Positions 11,025 through 21,877 of a DNA stretch of 64,000 nt are shown here, in pieces. Source of the DNA: Musa acuminata AAA Group (Eukaryota > Streptophyta > Magnoliopsida > Zingiberales > Musaceae); the NCBI RefSeq assembly GCF_036884655.1, contig NC_088340.1, positions 29,224,001 to 29,288,000 on the forward strand, in the 5' to 3' direction. Every line of letters begins with the position of its first letter. Position 1 is the first letter of the stretch. The notes beneath the pieces were generated by a model. The model did not search any database. It worked only from the letters and a program-made list of their open reading frames with translations, and was not told where the DNA came from. Made by a program: the position numbers and the translations under genes.

Positions 11025-11462
11025 TGTTAGGACTCTAGCTTGGAGAGTCCTAATTGAGAGGGACATCCATGTAAAACTGTTAGGACTCTAGCTAGGAGAG
11101 TCCTAATTGAGAGGGACATTTTGCTAGGACTCTAGCTAGGAGAGTCCTAATTGAGAGGGGCATTCATGTAGGAGGTGTTTTCTTAGAGAAGAATTAAGAG
11201 TTGTAAGGGAATAGGAGTCTTGATTAGGAGTCCTATTAGGAGTTGGTTAGAAGTAGGAGTCTTAAGTAGGAGTCCTATTAGGAGTTAGGGTTTAGAAGCC
11301 CTATAAATAGCCATGTATTCCTTCTCTTTTGATAAGCAATAGATGAATCTTTTCTGCAGCCTTTGAGCAGCAACTTGGAGGGAGGAACCCCTATAGAGTT
11401 CCAAGGAGGCCGATCCCCTAAAGAGATCAACCCCAAGTTTAGAATCTGCAAGGGTTCTAATA
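11025..11462 (+). repeat. 3' LTR of the nested gypsy element
   Basis: The LTR is 438 bp, the same length as the 5' copy, and is preceded by the purine-rich GAAGAGGGCGGGTC. It ends TTCTAATA instead of TTCTAACA. GATAT follows at 11463-11467 and SIRE gag then resumes. Confidence 0.9.
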
Positions 11463-12386
11463 GATATGGCACTTAAAATTTCAAAAGACCACTTGAGAGA
11501 AAACTCAAGTGATGAGGACTGTGACGATGACTTGGCACTTCTAACAAGAAAATTTTAAAAATTCATTAAAAGAAACAAGTTTAAGAATGAAACAAAAAAT
11601 AAATTTGAACACAAGAAGGACCAAATTATTTTCTATGAGTGCAAGAAGCCGGGACACTACAAGAGTGATTGTCCCCAAGTCAAGAAGAGAACATCAAAGA
11701 AGAAGGCGCTCAAAACAACGTGGGATGACTCGAGCGCGTCCGAAGAAGAGGAGTCCAACACCGAGCAAGTTGCTCGTTATGCCTTAATGGCCATCGGAGA
11801 GGAGGTAACGAATTTAATAGATGCAGATTTATTATTTGATGAATTATTAAATGCCTTCCATGACTTATTTGATGAATGCAAGATTATTAGTAGAAAATAT
11901 AAATTGCTAAAAAAGGAGCATGATAGTCTTACTTATAGTTTTGATAAATTAAAAATTGAATATCATGATAGTTTAAGTTCATGTATAAAATGTCATGATC
12001 TAGAAACTCTCCAAAAGGAAAACTTACTACTTAAGGACACCTTGAAGAAATTCGAGGTTGGTAGCAAGTCATTGAACATGATCCTTGCAAACAAGGGTCA
12101 CGTTCCCAAAAGAAGTGGAATCGGATTTGTGAGAAGTCCTCACCAAAATCCAACTACCTTCATAAAAGGCCCCATCTTACATGTTCGACACCAAAGCAAA
12201 TGCAACTTTTGTTGCAAACTTGGACACAAAACGCATTATTGTCCATTCAAGAAAATTAGTCCAAACAAATTAATTTGGGTTCCTAAAGGAACCATGATAA
12301 ATTCTATGCAACATGATAAACAATATAGATCTATTTTTGAGGCACCCAAAAGCAAATGGGTACCTAAAAATCATCCTTTCTTGTAG
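11463..12386 (+). pseudogene. SIRE gag, C-terminal part with zinc knuckles
   Basis: The continuation of the split gag gene includes a CCHC knuckle (YECKKPGHYKSDCP, 11636-11677). An acidic DDSSASEEEESNTEQVA segment, a coiled-coil-like stretch (KLLKKEHDSL, CHDLETLQKENLLLKDTLKK) and a second CCHC-like motif (CNFCCKLGHKTHYC) follow. A stop in LTRKF-stop-KFIKRN near 11556 is private to this copy. The terminal TAG at 12384-12386 lies between Gag and protease. It is at exactly the same place and context in the - strand SIRE copy (43604-43606). Confidence 0.82.
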
Positions 12387-13625
12387 AAACCTATAACATC
12401 ACAAGCTAGGAGCAAGAGATGGTACCTTGATAGTGGATGCTCAAGGCATATGACCGGAGATCCATCTCAATTCTCTAAGCTCACTAGCATAGACGAAGGC
12501 TATGTCACCTTCGGAGACAACAACAAGGGTAAAATCATTGGCAAAGGAACCATAGGTAACAAATTCAACTTCTTTATCGAAGATGTTTTGTTAGTTGATG
12601 GTTTAAAACATAACCTCTTGAGCATTAGTCAATTACGTGATAAAGGATATATTGTCAGATTCGAGTCTAATGCTTGCATCATTGAAAAACCACACAAAAA
12701 CACGTCTATGATTGCATTAAAACAAAATAACGTATACACTATTGACATCAATGATTTGTGTAATAAAATGTGTTTTTCGGTTTTGAATGAGGATGCTTGG
12801 CTATGGCATAGAAGATTAGGTCATGCTAGCATGAAACTAATCACTCAAATATCATCTAAAGAACTTGTAAGAGGTATTCCTCATATCAAGTTCATCAAAG
12901 ATAATGTATGTGATGCTTGCCAATTAGGTAAACAAATTAAGGGCAGTTTCAAATCTAAGAATCAAATAAGCACCTCTAGGCCCTTACAATTGATCCATAT
13001 GGACTTGTTCGGACTAATCTCTACATCAAGCCTAGGAGGTAGCAAATACGCCTTCATCATTGTGGATGACTATAGCAGATACACATGGACTTACTTCTTA
13101 AATCAGAAAAATGAATGCTTTAGATATTTTACTAAGTTTTGTAAACTTGTTCAGAATGAGAAGGGTTCTATGATTTCGTCAATTAGAAGTGATCATGGTG
13201 GTGAATTTCAAAACCATGATTTTCAAGAATTTTGTGAACTCAATGGATACAACCATAATTTCTCTACTCCTAGAAATCCTCAACAAAATGGAGTAGTAGA
13301 AAGAAAAAATTGAAATCTACAAGAAATGGCAAGAACCATGTTGAATGAACATAGCCTACCCAAATATTTTTGGGCCGAAGACGTAAATACTGCATGCTAT
13401 ATTTTGAATAGAGTTCTAGTAAGACCCTTACTCACCAAAACTCCCTATGAGTTATGGAATAACAAAAAACCCAATGTTTCATATTTTAAAGTCTTTGGGT
13501 GTAAGTGTTTTATCTTGAATGAAAAAGATAACTTAGGAAAATTTGATGCTAAATCCGATGAAGGAATCTTTCTTGGTTATTCTTCGGTTTCTAAAGATTT
13601 CCAAAATCAGGAAAAATGATTTTGA
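12387..13625 (+). pseudogene. SIRE pol: protease and integrase, with stop and frameshift
   Basis: The protease active-site region RWYLDSGCSRHMTGDPSQFS lies across 12420-12470. The GAG-pre-integrase zinc-binding segment follows (WLWHRRLGHASMKLI ... CDACQLGKQIKG). The integrase core is visible as HMDLFG, VDDYSRYTWTYF, IRSDHGGEFQN and NGVVERKN. A TGA at 13311-13313 replaces an Arg codon in RKN-R-NLQEM. A second break near 13605 shifts the frame and removes the segment that the - strand copy encodes as AFRVFNKRTL. Confidence 0.85.
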
Positions 13626-15372
13626 TGATGATGTTAATTTTGATTCCTTGAATTTAAATGAAACCTCGTCTCCAACTAGCAACTTGGATGCATCCACTTC
13701 CGAAACATCCTTACCCAAGGATTGGAAGTATGTAGATGCTCATCCTAAGGAGCTAATCTTAGGAGACACATCAAAGGGGGTTCAAACACGTTCTTCTCTT
13801 AAAAATTTTTGTTCCAACGCCGCTTTTCTCTCCCAAATTGAACCCAAATGTGTTGACGAAGCCATGAAAGATGATTCATGGATTATCGCAATGCAAGATG
13901 AATTAAATCAATTTGAGAGAAATGAGGTGTGGAAGCTTGTTCCTAGGCCAAATGACCATTTAGTTATTGGTACTAAATGGGTTTTTAGAAACAAACAAGA
14001 TGAATATGGTATCGTGGTTAGAAACAAGGCTAGATTAGTGGCCAAAGGTTTCAACCAAGAAGAAGGTATTGATTACGAAGAACCCTTCGCTCCTGTGGCT
14101 CGATTAGAAGCCATAAGGATGCTCCTTGCCTACGCTAGTAGTAATAATTTTAAGTTGTTTCAAATGGATGTTAAAAGCGCTTTTCTTAATGGCTTTATTT
14201 CTGAAGAAGTCTATGTTGAACAACCTCCTGGATTTGAAAATAATAGCCTCCCTAATCATGTGTTTAGATTAACTAAAGCTCTCTATGGTTTAAAACAAGC
14301 TCCGAGGGCTTGGTATGAGAGACTTAGTTCTTTTCTTATTGAAAATAATTTCACAAAAGGCAAGGTTGATACTACATTATTCATCAAGAATTTTGAAAAT
14401 AATTTTCTCATTATTCAGATTTATGTTGATGATATTATCTTTAGTTCCACGAATGAATCTCTTTGTGAATCGTTTGCTAAAACTATGAGTCTTGAATTCG
14501 AAATGAGTTTAATGGGAGAATTAACATTCTTCTTAGGCTTACAAATCAAACAACTAAGTAATGGCATCTTTATTAGTCAAACTAAATATGCTATCAATTT
14601 GCTGAAAAAGTTTAATATGAATAACTCAAAAGCTATTAACACTCCTATGAGCACCTCCACTAAGTTAGAAATTGATGAAAGTGGAGAAAGTTTCGATCAA
14701 AAAACTTATAGGGGTATGATAGGAAGTTTACTTTACCTCACTGCAACTAGACCAGATATCATGTTCAGTGTAGGACTTTGTGCTAGATTTCAATCAAACC
14801 CTAAGATATCTCATCTCAAAGCAATTAAAAGAATACTTAGATATCTTAATGGTACCACAAATCTAGGATTATGGTACCCAAAATCAGAGAATCTTGAGTT
14901 AATTGCTTATGCTGATGCGGACTTTGCTGGCTGTAGACTAGATAGAAAGATCACATCAAGAACATGTCAATTTTTAGGACATGCCCTTGTTTCCTGGTCA
15001 TCTAAGAAACAAAACTCGGTTGCACTATCAACAACCGAAGCTGAATATATTGTAGCAAGTGCATGCTGTGCACAAGTTGTATGGATGAAAAACACCTTAG
15101 AAGATTATAAAATTCATCTTAAAAATATTCCTATTAAATGTGATAACACAAGTGTAATATGCCTAACAAAGAATCCTATACAACACTCAAGAACAAAACA
15201 TATTGATATTAGACATCACTTTATACGAGATCATGTTACTAATCATGATGTAATCATAGAGTTCATTGATACTAAACATCAATTAGCTGATATTTTTACA
15301 AAACCTCTAAGTGAAGAACAATTTGATTTCATAAGAAGAGAATTAGGAATGTTGATGTGTCCGAGTACATAA
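13543..15372 (+). pseudogene. SIRE pol: reverse transcriptase and RNase H, open
   Basis: A long open segment holds the complete copia RT ([57 protein letters not shown]). The catalytic motif [10 protein letters not shown] is intact. RNase H follows ([50 protein letters not shown]). This is the only reverse transcriptase in the window with an intact YVDD. It is disconnected from gag and integrase by upstream stops and a frameshift, so the polyprotein is not expressed as a unit. The real domain begins after the frameshift near 13610; the first codons of this frame are a shadow. Confidence 0.88.
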
Positions 15373-16542
15373 TCTAGTTAAAATTATCTTTCGGACTTTA
15401 TTGAATGATCAAATCACTTGATTGCCATTACATGCCTAAATAACATGTTGGAAATTATGTGTTGAATACAAAAATTTCCATAACAATAAGCATGTTTTGT
15501 CTTCATGATTGTATTTGAAAATTTGTAGCATAGTCTTGTCCGAATGCATGAAAGTGTTCATTTCATGTTTGGATTCGCTTAACAATTGGTATCCTAAAAA
15601 TTGGATTTTCTCATACACTTATACGAAAAATATTTTTCTGAAATTGATTTGATGAAATGATTCCTACTTATGAATTCCATCTTGAAATATGGATGATAAT
15701 GTTTTTACTTGCAAAGATTTGCTTCACATACATATCTTGATACTTGAAGCATGATTTAATCTCTCAACAGTTTTAACTTCACTCAAAGTAAACTCACAAA
15801 TAGCTGGTATCATAAATGGCCTTCCTCCTTCATGCAAAAAGATTATAACAAATAAAAAGGAAAAAGTATTCAAAGTGATCTACAAATCATGCTTGTACAA
15901 TTGATTTCCTATCACTTACTATTGGAAAATAACTTGAACCTAGTAAAGGCATGAACGACTATCACACTTATGCTCAAAATTTGCTTATATTGTTCTCCTG
16001 GTATCACAATTACCATACTTTTTGTTGATGACAAAGGGGGAGAAATATATGAGTATTAATGCCATGCTTGCATCACCAAGAGATGCCATGATTGCTATAA
16101 TTTACATTATGCCTTGTTTGTATCATGTCAAGATATCAAACAAAAAACTTGCATCGTAATTTTACGTATTGATATCTTACCATGTGATGAAATGCAATAA
16201 TTGCTAAAACATTTGAAATGTGTGCATCATGTAATGATATCAAAATCTTACTACGCAGATTTACATGTTGATATCTTACAATATGATAAATTGCTACTAT
16301 TACCATCATTCAAACTTGTAATGTAAAATTTGAAAATGAATGTCAAGCCTTGACATCATCTTCAGTGAGATACATCATGATGAGAGTATTGATAAGTTTA
16401 AATGATTTTAACTTATCAATATGTCTCTTGAATTCAAAGGTTTTAAAATAAAGAAAGACTTATCTCAAGTATGGCATATAGACAGGGGGAGTTAAGGTTA
16501 ACTCCATTATCAATTGATTATCATCATCAAAAAGGGGGAGAT
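15373..16542 (+). other. SIRE 3' internal non-coding region with polypurine tracts
   Basis: This is AT-rich DNA between pol and the 3' LTR, where some SIRE members carry an envelope-like gene. No such ORF exists here. TTGTTGATGACAAAGGGGGA (near 16021) resembles the true polypurine tract AAAAAGGGGGAGAT (16529-16542) directly before the 3' LTR. Parts are homologous to 23430-23520 in the gag-only element. Confidence 0.75.
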
Positions 16543-18302
16543 TGTTGAATCTCGGATTTTGATGATGAAGTCAATTGTCATTTGTTATCTAATCTATATG
16601 TTGAGATAAGTGTGCAGGATTAACTACGATGAAAGTAAGACATGCAGCAGGAGTTGCGCTAGAGTCAAGACAATTATCACGTTGGGAGTTCGAGAGTTCG
16701 ACGGAAGTTCGGACAGTCGTCGGAGGTTCTGCAGGGAACAAATCCGAGAAGTCCATGAGCTTGCCAAAGAAGCTCATCGGAACTCGCCAAGTGGATCATC
16801 GCAAGTCCAGGAGTTTGCCGGAAGTCCGCAGGATCATCACCGAGGGTTCATCGGATGATCGACGGAAGTTCGCCGGAAGCTCGCCGGAAGAAGCGATTGA
16901 TGCACCGGAGCAAGTTGCAGTAAATGTCTTAGGGAATATCGTAGTTAGCACAATGATTAAGTTGGAAATGGGAGGTGATCCCATTAACTTAATCTTGGGG
17001 CAATTGGGCCCCTGAAAAACCCAAATTGGGCCGAATGGATCAACCCATTCGGACCCTGATTTCTGCCAAGCGGTTGAACCACCCAAGGCAGGAGGTTGCA
17101 CCGCCTGGGCTCCGTCTCCGAGCGAGACTGGGAGGTGCAACCGCTCCAGCTAGGCGGTGGCACCGCTTGGGCTCAGTCTCCGAGCGAGATTGGGCGGTGC
17201 AACCTCCCCTGACAAGAGGTGGCACCGCTTGGGCTCGGTCTCCGAGCACTGGCTGAGCGGTGCAACCGCCTCAGTCAGGAGGTTGCACCGCCTGAGCTCG
17301 GTCTTCGAGCTCTGGCAGGAGGTGCAACCGCCCCTAACAGGAGGTGGCATCGCCTAGAGGCTCAGTCTTCGAGCTCTGCCAAGCGGTGCAACCGCTCCAG
17401 TCAGGAGGTGCAACCGCCTGATCCCGGAATTTCGGGAATTGACAGTTTTGAGCTCCAAATTTGAACTGGGTTGGGGCCTATAAATACCCCACCCATTCAG
17501 CACTGAAAGGGCACTAAACATACACCGAAATCTTGATCTTGTTCTGTGATTTTTAGAGCTCAAAATTGTTGTAAAGGCCAAAAGTTCTTCTCCCTCTTTT
17601 CTTCCAAGTTCTGAGCTGTAAAGAGATGAGAGAAAATTCTGTAAGGGTTGTCTCCTAAGCCCGTCCAAAAGAGTGAAACTGTAAAAGGGTGATTGGCCTT
17701 CGCCTATTGAAGGAAGGCCTCTAGTTGACGTTAGTGACCTCGTCGGTGGAGGAAGCCAAAAGTGGAGTAGGTCAAGATTGACCGAACCACTCTAAATCTC
17801 GATTTGCATTTACTTTGAGCATATTATCTTTACTACAAACCTCCTCTAAAGCTTACTACTTTCTGCGCATGTACGATTGGTTTCAAGCTTTGCACTTGCC
17901 GAATCAGCGTTTAGATGTAAATCTATTTTTTCGTACGATCATCATATTTCAGTTTGTGTTTATGTTTTGATTTCTATCATAACTGCAAACTACCTTTATA
18001 TCCTTGCTTAAACTGCATCTCGCCTAATCAAGTGATTTACGAATCAGCATTTAGACGTAAATTAGTTTCTTCGTACGAACGTCGTATTTCAGTTTGCGCT
18101 TATATTCTGGTTTTCATCATAATTGCAAACTGCCTTCATAGATTGACTTTAACGTCATCTCGCTTGATCTTAAGTTAAAGTAATCTTAGAATCAGCTTTC
18201 ACACCGAAATCGTTTTTATCGTTCGAACGTTTTTTATCGTTGAAAGATTTCCGCTGCACTAATTCACCCCCCCCCCCCCTCTTAGTGCTCTTGATCCTAA
18301 CA
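16543..18302 (+). repeat. 3' LTR of the + strand SIRE element
   Basis: The LTR is 1760 bp with the same order of parts as the 5' LTR: GC palindromes at ~17080-17425, a TATA box near 17478-17486, and a 13-C run at 18267-18279. It is followed by the AACCT duplication. Confidence 0.92.
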
Positions 18303-19335
18303 AACCTAAGGATTGACTCTCCTTTCGAAACTGGATACGAGAAGGAAGCTTCAAAAATATTAAGGCTCGAGCAATGGAATGAGCCTTATTAAATAGGCTA
18401 ATGTAGGTTTATAAATAAGGGATGACTTCTCTTATGAGATTGGCACAAGTGTCTCTTCGGGACCATATCAAAGGGACACTCTCCCATTGCTGAGGCACCA
18501 ATTGAGGAAGATATGAGAAAATCTTTCTCTCTCCTTCGTTGTTGAGGTGTTAATTGAGAAATATGTTATTTTTCTCTCCTCATATGATTAACACAATTGT
18601 CCCTTCAGGACCATGTCGAAAAGATGCTACTCAAGCATCTCTCCCTTTCCTCCATTACTAAGGCGCCAATCGAGGAAGATGTGAAGAAAATATATTCTCT
18701 CTCCTCCCACTATAGATGTCGATCGAGGAAAACAAACTCTCCCCTCTTATGATGGTGCCACCCTCCATGATTGAGTCAAATGTTCCCTCGGGATAGCTCC
18801 GAAGAGACGTGTGAGTCGAGAAGACCCAACTGACACTAGAAGATCCGCTATCATAGAGGTGCAAGGTGAAATGCATACAAATGCATGAGTCAAGAATACC
18901 TGACTTGCATAAAGAAAAATTCACTACGACGAAGGATCAGGCCAAATGGCGCCCAAGGTGCATGAGTCGAAAATAATCCAACTCACGCTAAGCAAAATCT
19001 GCTAAGGTAAAGGCACAAGATGAAATGCATCTAAGACACATAAGAAAGACCTAACCCACATAAAGAGAAATCCACTACGGTGGAGGATCGAGTCAAATGG
19101 CACCCAAGGTGCATGAGTTAAAAAAAATCTGACTCGCAGTAAGCAAAATCTTCTACGACAGAGGTGCAAAGTGAAATGCGCTTGAGATGCGAGATTTAGG
19201 AAGACCTGACCTGTGTAAAGAGAAACCTGCTATGCTAGATGATTGGGCCAAATGGAGCCCGAGGCACATGAGTCAAGAAAAATTTGACCCATGCCAAATG
19301 AAATATGCCATGATGGAGACACAAGGCCTAATATA
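18303..19335. repeat. degenerate ~153-bp tandem repeat
   Basis: After ~480 bases of unassigned sequence, a unit containing GAGGTGCAARGTGAAATGC and AAGGTGCATGAGTC recurs. Copies begin near 18841, 18996 and 19147. The array was split by the gag-only element at the ATATA target (19331-19335), and similar words resume after 27885. No coding region is visible. Confidence 0.6.
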
Positions 19336-20189
19336 TGTTGAATCTCGTATTTTGATGATGAAACTACTTGATATATGTTTATGATTTAATCTGCGTTTTG
19401 AGTGACGCAGGATGCTTTGATCAGGATGAGACAATTAAAGCAGGAAAATCATGTTGTGCCGGAGGAACATGTCAGAAGATTGGACGTCGGGCCGGTGGAT
19501 CGGTCGACGTATCGACAGAAGGCTTCGGGCCGTGGACTCGGGCATCGGGCCAAGAAGAGCGGGTATTGTGCCAAGGATATCGGAGTTGCGGAGTCAACTG
19601 GCCGATTGGGCAATAGGCCGCAGGAGAGGACGATGCGCCGAAGAATCAGACGAAGCGTCGAGGGACCAATGACATGCCGGACAACTTGGTTAATTGCTAA
19701 GGATTAATTGTCTCGATCGAAGTTTTGTTTTAATTGTGCAGGATTAACTATGATAACGATGAAGACATAAAGCGAAACAAAGTGTCGGAGTCAAGCGCGA
19801 AGGATTTGTTGCGAGTTCGAGAGTTCGACGGAAGTTCGAAGATTCGTTGGGAGTTCGCGGAGCTCGCCGAGAAAGATCGGAGCTTGCCGAAGAAGCTCGT
19901 TGGAACTCGCTAAGAACAAATCGTGAAGTCTAGGAGCTTGCCGGGAGTCCGCAGAATGGTTTCCGAGAGTTCATCGGAAGACCGCCGGAAGTTTGCCGGA
20001 AGCTCGCCAAAAGAAGTCTTGACTTGCGGACTTTGTAAAAGCTTAGAAAATGTCTTTAAATTCATAGTTAGCACGTTAATTAGGGTTAGGATTAGGTGTT
20101 AATCCTATAACCCAAGTAGGGGCCAATTAGGCCCAAGTTCGGACTGGTTTGGACCAAGTTTGGAGCCAAACCAAGTGAGCTGGAATAGT

Positions 20190-20790
20190 GAAAGAGGTGC
20201 CACCGCCAGGGTTGGAGGTAGCACCGCCCAGGCTATGTCTTCCAGCGAGGTTGGGAGGTGCAACCGCCCCAGCCAGGAGGTGCAACCGCCAGGGCTGCGA
20301 GGCTGGGAGGTGCAACCGCCCCAGCCGAGAGGTGCAACCGCCCAGAGCTCAGTCTTCGAGCTAGACTGGGCGGTGCAACCTCCTCTGCCAAGAGGTAGCA
20401 CCGCCAGAGCTCAAGTTTCGAGCTCTGCCAGGCGATGCAACCACCGAGCTCAGTCTTCGAGCTCTGGCAGAGAGGTGCATCAGCCTGAGCTCAGTCTCGA
20501 GCTCTGCCAGGTGATGCAATCACCGAGCTCAGTCTTCGAGCTCTGGCAGAAAGGTGCATCAGCCTGAGCTCAGTTTGGAGCTCTGCCAGGTGATGCAACC
20601 ACCGAGCTCAGTTTCGAGCTCTGCCAGGTGATGCAATCACCAAGCTCAGTCTTCGAGCTCTGCCAGGTGATGCAACCATCGAGCTCAGTCTTCGAGCTCT
20701 GGCAGAGAGAAGCAATCGCCTGAGCTCAGTCTTCGAGCTCTGCCAGGCGGTGCCACCTCTCCAGTCAAGAGGTGCAACCGCCTGATCCCA
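20190..20790. repeat. expanded GC-palindrome array in the U3
   Basis: Repeated AGGTGCAACCGCC boxes are followed by at least seven units of GAGCTCAGTCTTCGAGCTCTG, itself a near-palindrome. An identical array is at ~26241-26841 in the 3' LTR. The small ORFs here are by-products of the repeat. Confidence 0.7.
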
Positions 20791-20850
20791 GAATTCTGGG
20801 ATTTGATCGATTTGATCGTTTTGAGCTCCAAATTTGAACTGGGTTGGGGC

Positions 20851-20859
20851 CTATAAATA
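20851..20859 (+). promoter_or_regulatory. LTR TATA box of the gag-only element
   Basis: CTATAAATA in the same GGGGCC...CCCC context as in the other SIRE LTRs. The 3' LTR copy is at 26902-26910. Confidence 0.7.
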
Positions 20860-21390
20860 CCCCACCCATTCAGCACTGAAAAGATACAGATCCACACCGA
20901 ATTCTTGATCTTTTCAGTGATTCTAAGAGCTCAAATTTGTGTAAAGTCCTAAAGTTCTCCTCCTTCTGTTCTTCAAGTCTTGAGTTGTAAAGAGAGGAGA
21001 GAAAGGATCTGTAAAGGTTGTCTCCTGAGCCTGTCAAAAGGAGAGAAACTGTAAAAGGGCAGTTAGCCTTCGCCCATTGAAGGAAGGCAGCTAGTTGACG
21101 TCGGCAACCTCGTCGGTGGAGGAAGCCAAAAGTGGAGTAGGTCAAGACTGACCGAACCACTCTAAATCTCTGGTTTGCTTTTACCTTGAGCACTTTATCA
21201 TTACTGCAAATCTCCTACATTGCTACTGCCCTCAGCGCCTCTACGAACGAGTTTTTAAGCTCTGATCTTTCAGAATCTGCATTCAAACGTAAATCGTGTT
21301 TTCGTACGATCTTCACACTGCAGTTTACGCTTACATTCGGATTCCATTTATAACTGCAAATTGCTTTCTACGTAAAACGCTTTTCAAGGT

Positions 21391-21700
21391 TCAAAACTGC
21401 TTTTAGACGCAAAACTACATTTAGACGTAAAATTACGTTTAGACGTAAAACTGCGTTTAGACGCAAAACTGCGTTTAGACGTAAAACTGCGTTTAGACGT
21501 AAAACTGCGTTTAGACGCAAAACTGCGTTTAGACGTAAAACTGCGTTTTGACGTAAAACTGCGTTTGGACGTAAAACTGAGTTTAGACGCAAACTGCGCT
21601 TAGACGCAAACTGTGCTTAGACGCAAACTGCGCTTAGACGCAAACTGTGTTTAGACGCAAACTGCGCTTAGACGCAAAACTGCGCTTAGACGCAAACTGC
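21391..21700. repeat. 17-18-bp tandem array in the LTR leader
   Basis: About 17 copies of GTTTAGACGYAAAACTGC. The last third uses a 17-bp variant with GCTTAGACGCAAACTGC. The array lies downstream of the TATA box, so it would be transcribed. The same word occurs singly in the LTR of the + strand SIRE element, so this is a local expansion. The 3' LTR copy is at ~27442-27751. Confidence 0.85.
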
Positions 21701-21829
21701 ACTGTGATTCTGCTTTTATATCGAAATCATTTTTTATCGGACGAACGCAGCTTTAGCTTTTAAATTGCTGTAAGATTTCCGCTGCACTAATTCACCCCCC
21801 CCCCTCTTAGTGCTCTCGATCCTAACAAT

Positions 21830-21841
21830 TGGTATCAGAGC
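21830..21841 (+). other. primer binding site of the gag-only element
   Basis: TGGTATCAGAGC lies two bases after the LTR end. Confidence 0.88.
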
Positions 21842-21877
21842 GGGGTATTTCTCATTTCGGATTTACACCCGAGAGAA

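Larger units (their letters stand above)
6111..11462 (+). mobile_element. internally deleted Ty3/gypsy (chromovirus-like) element nested in SIRE gag
   Basis: The 438-bp LTRs (6111-6548, 11025-11462) start TGTTAGGACT and end TTCTAACA (TTCTAATA in the 3' copy). A 5-bp duplication GATAT flanks them at 6106-6110 and 11463-11467. The - strand SIRE copy shows the uninterrupted target (GGAAGGATATGACACT), which confirms the insertion point. The primer site TGGTATCAGAGC is at 6551. By eye the two LTRs differ at about three positions. Reverse transcriptase and integrase carry internal deletions, so the copy cannot have moved by its own present proteins. Confidence 0.92.
3631..18302 (+). mobile_element. 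complete SIRE/Maximus-lineage Ty1/copia retrotransposon, interrupted by a nested gypsy element
   Basis: Two LTRs (3631-5395 and 16543-18302) start TGTTGAATCTC and end CCTAACA. They are flanked by a 5-bp duplication AACCT at 3626-3630 and 18303-18307. A primer site TGGTATCAGAGC (initiator tRNA-Met type) follows the 5' LTR, and a polypurine tract precedes the 3' LTR. Without the nested gypsy the element is about 9.3 kb. The order gag, protease, integrase, reverse transcriptase, RNase H is that of Ty1/copia. The protease context YLDSGCSRHMTGD and the long 3' untranslated part point to the SIRE lineage. Stops and a frameshift make it non-coding today. The first ~210 bases of the two LTRs differ at about nine positions, so the insertion is not recent. 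Confidence 0.93.
19336..21827 (+). repeat. 5' LTR of the gag-only element
   Basis: The 2492-bp LTR contains the GTTCG/GCCGGAAG-rich block (~19800-20030) and an enlarged GC-palindrome and GAGCTCAGTCTTCGAGCTC array (~20190-20790). It also has a TATA box at 20851-20859, an 18-bp tandem array (~21391-21700) and a 10-C run before the end. Confidence 0.93.

Noticed and set aside
15373..16542. Envelope-like gene as in some SIRE elements
   Set aside because: No ORF of useful length in this region of the + SIRE or in the equivalent part of the minus copy.
21368..21592. A 74-residue frame of LNAVLR repeats
   Set aside because: Translation of the 18-bp array in reverse. No start context or family.
21391..21700. 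Regular short repeats that might suggest a CRISPR array
   Set aside because: No spacers between units, location in both LTRs of a plant retrotransposon, and no cas genes.
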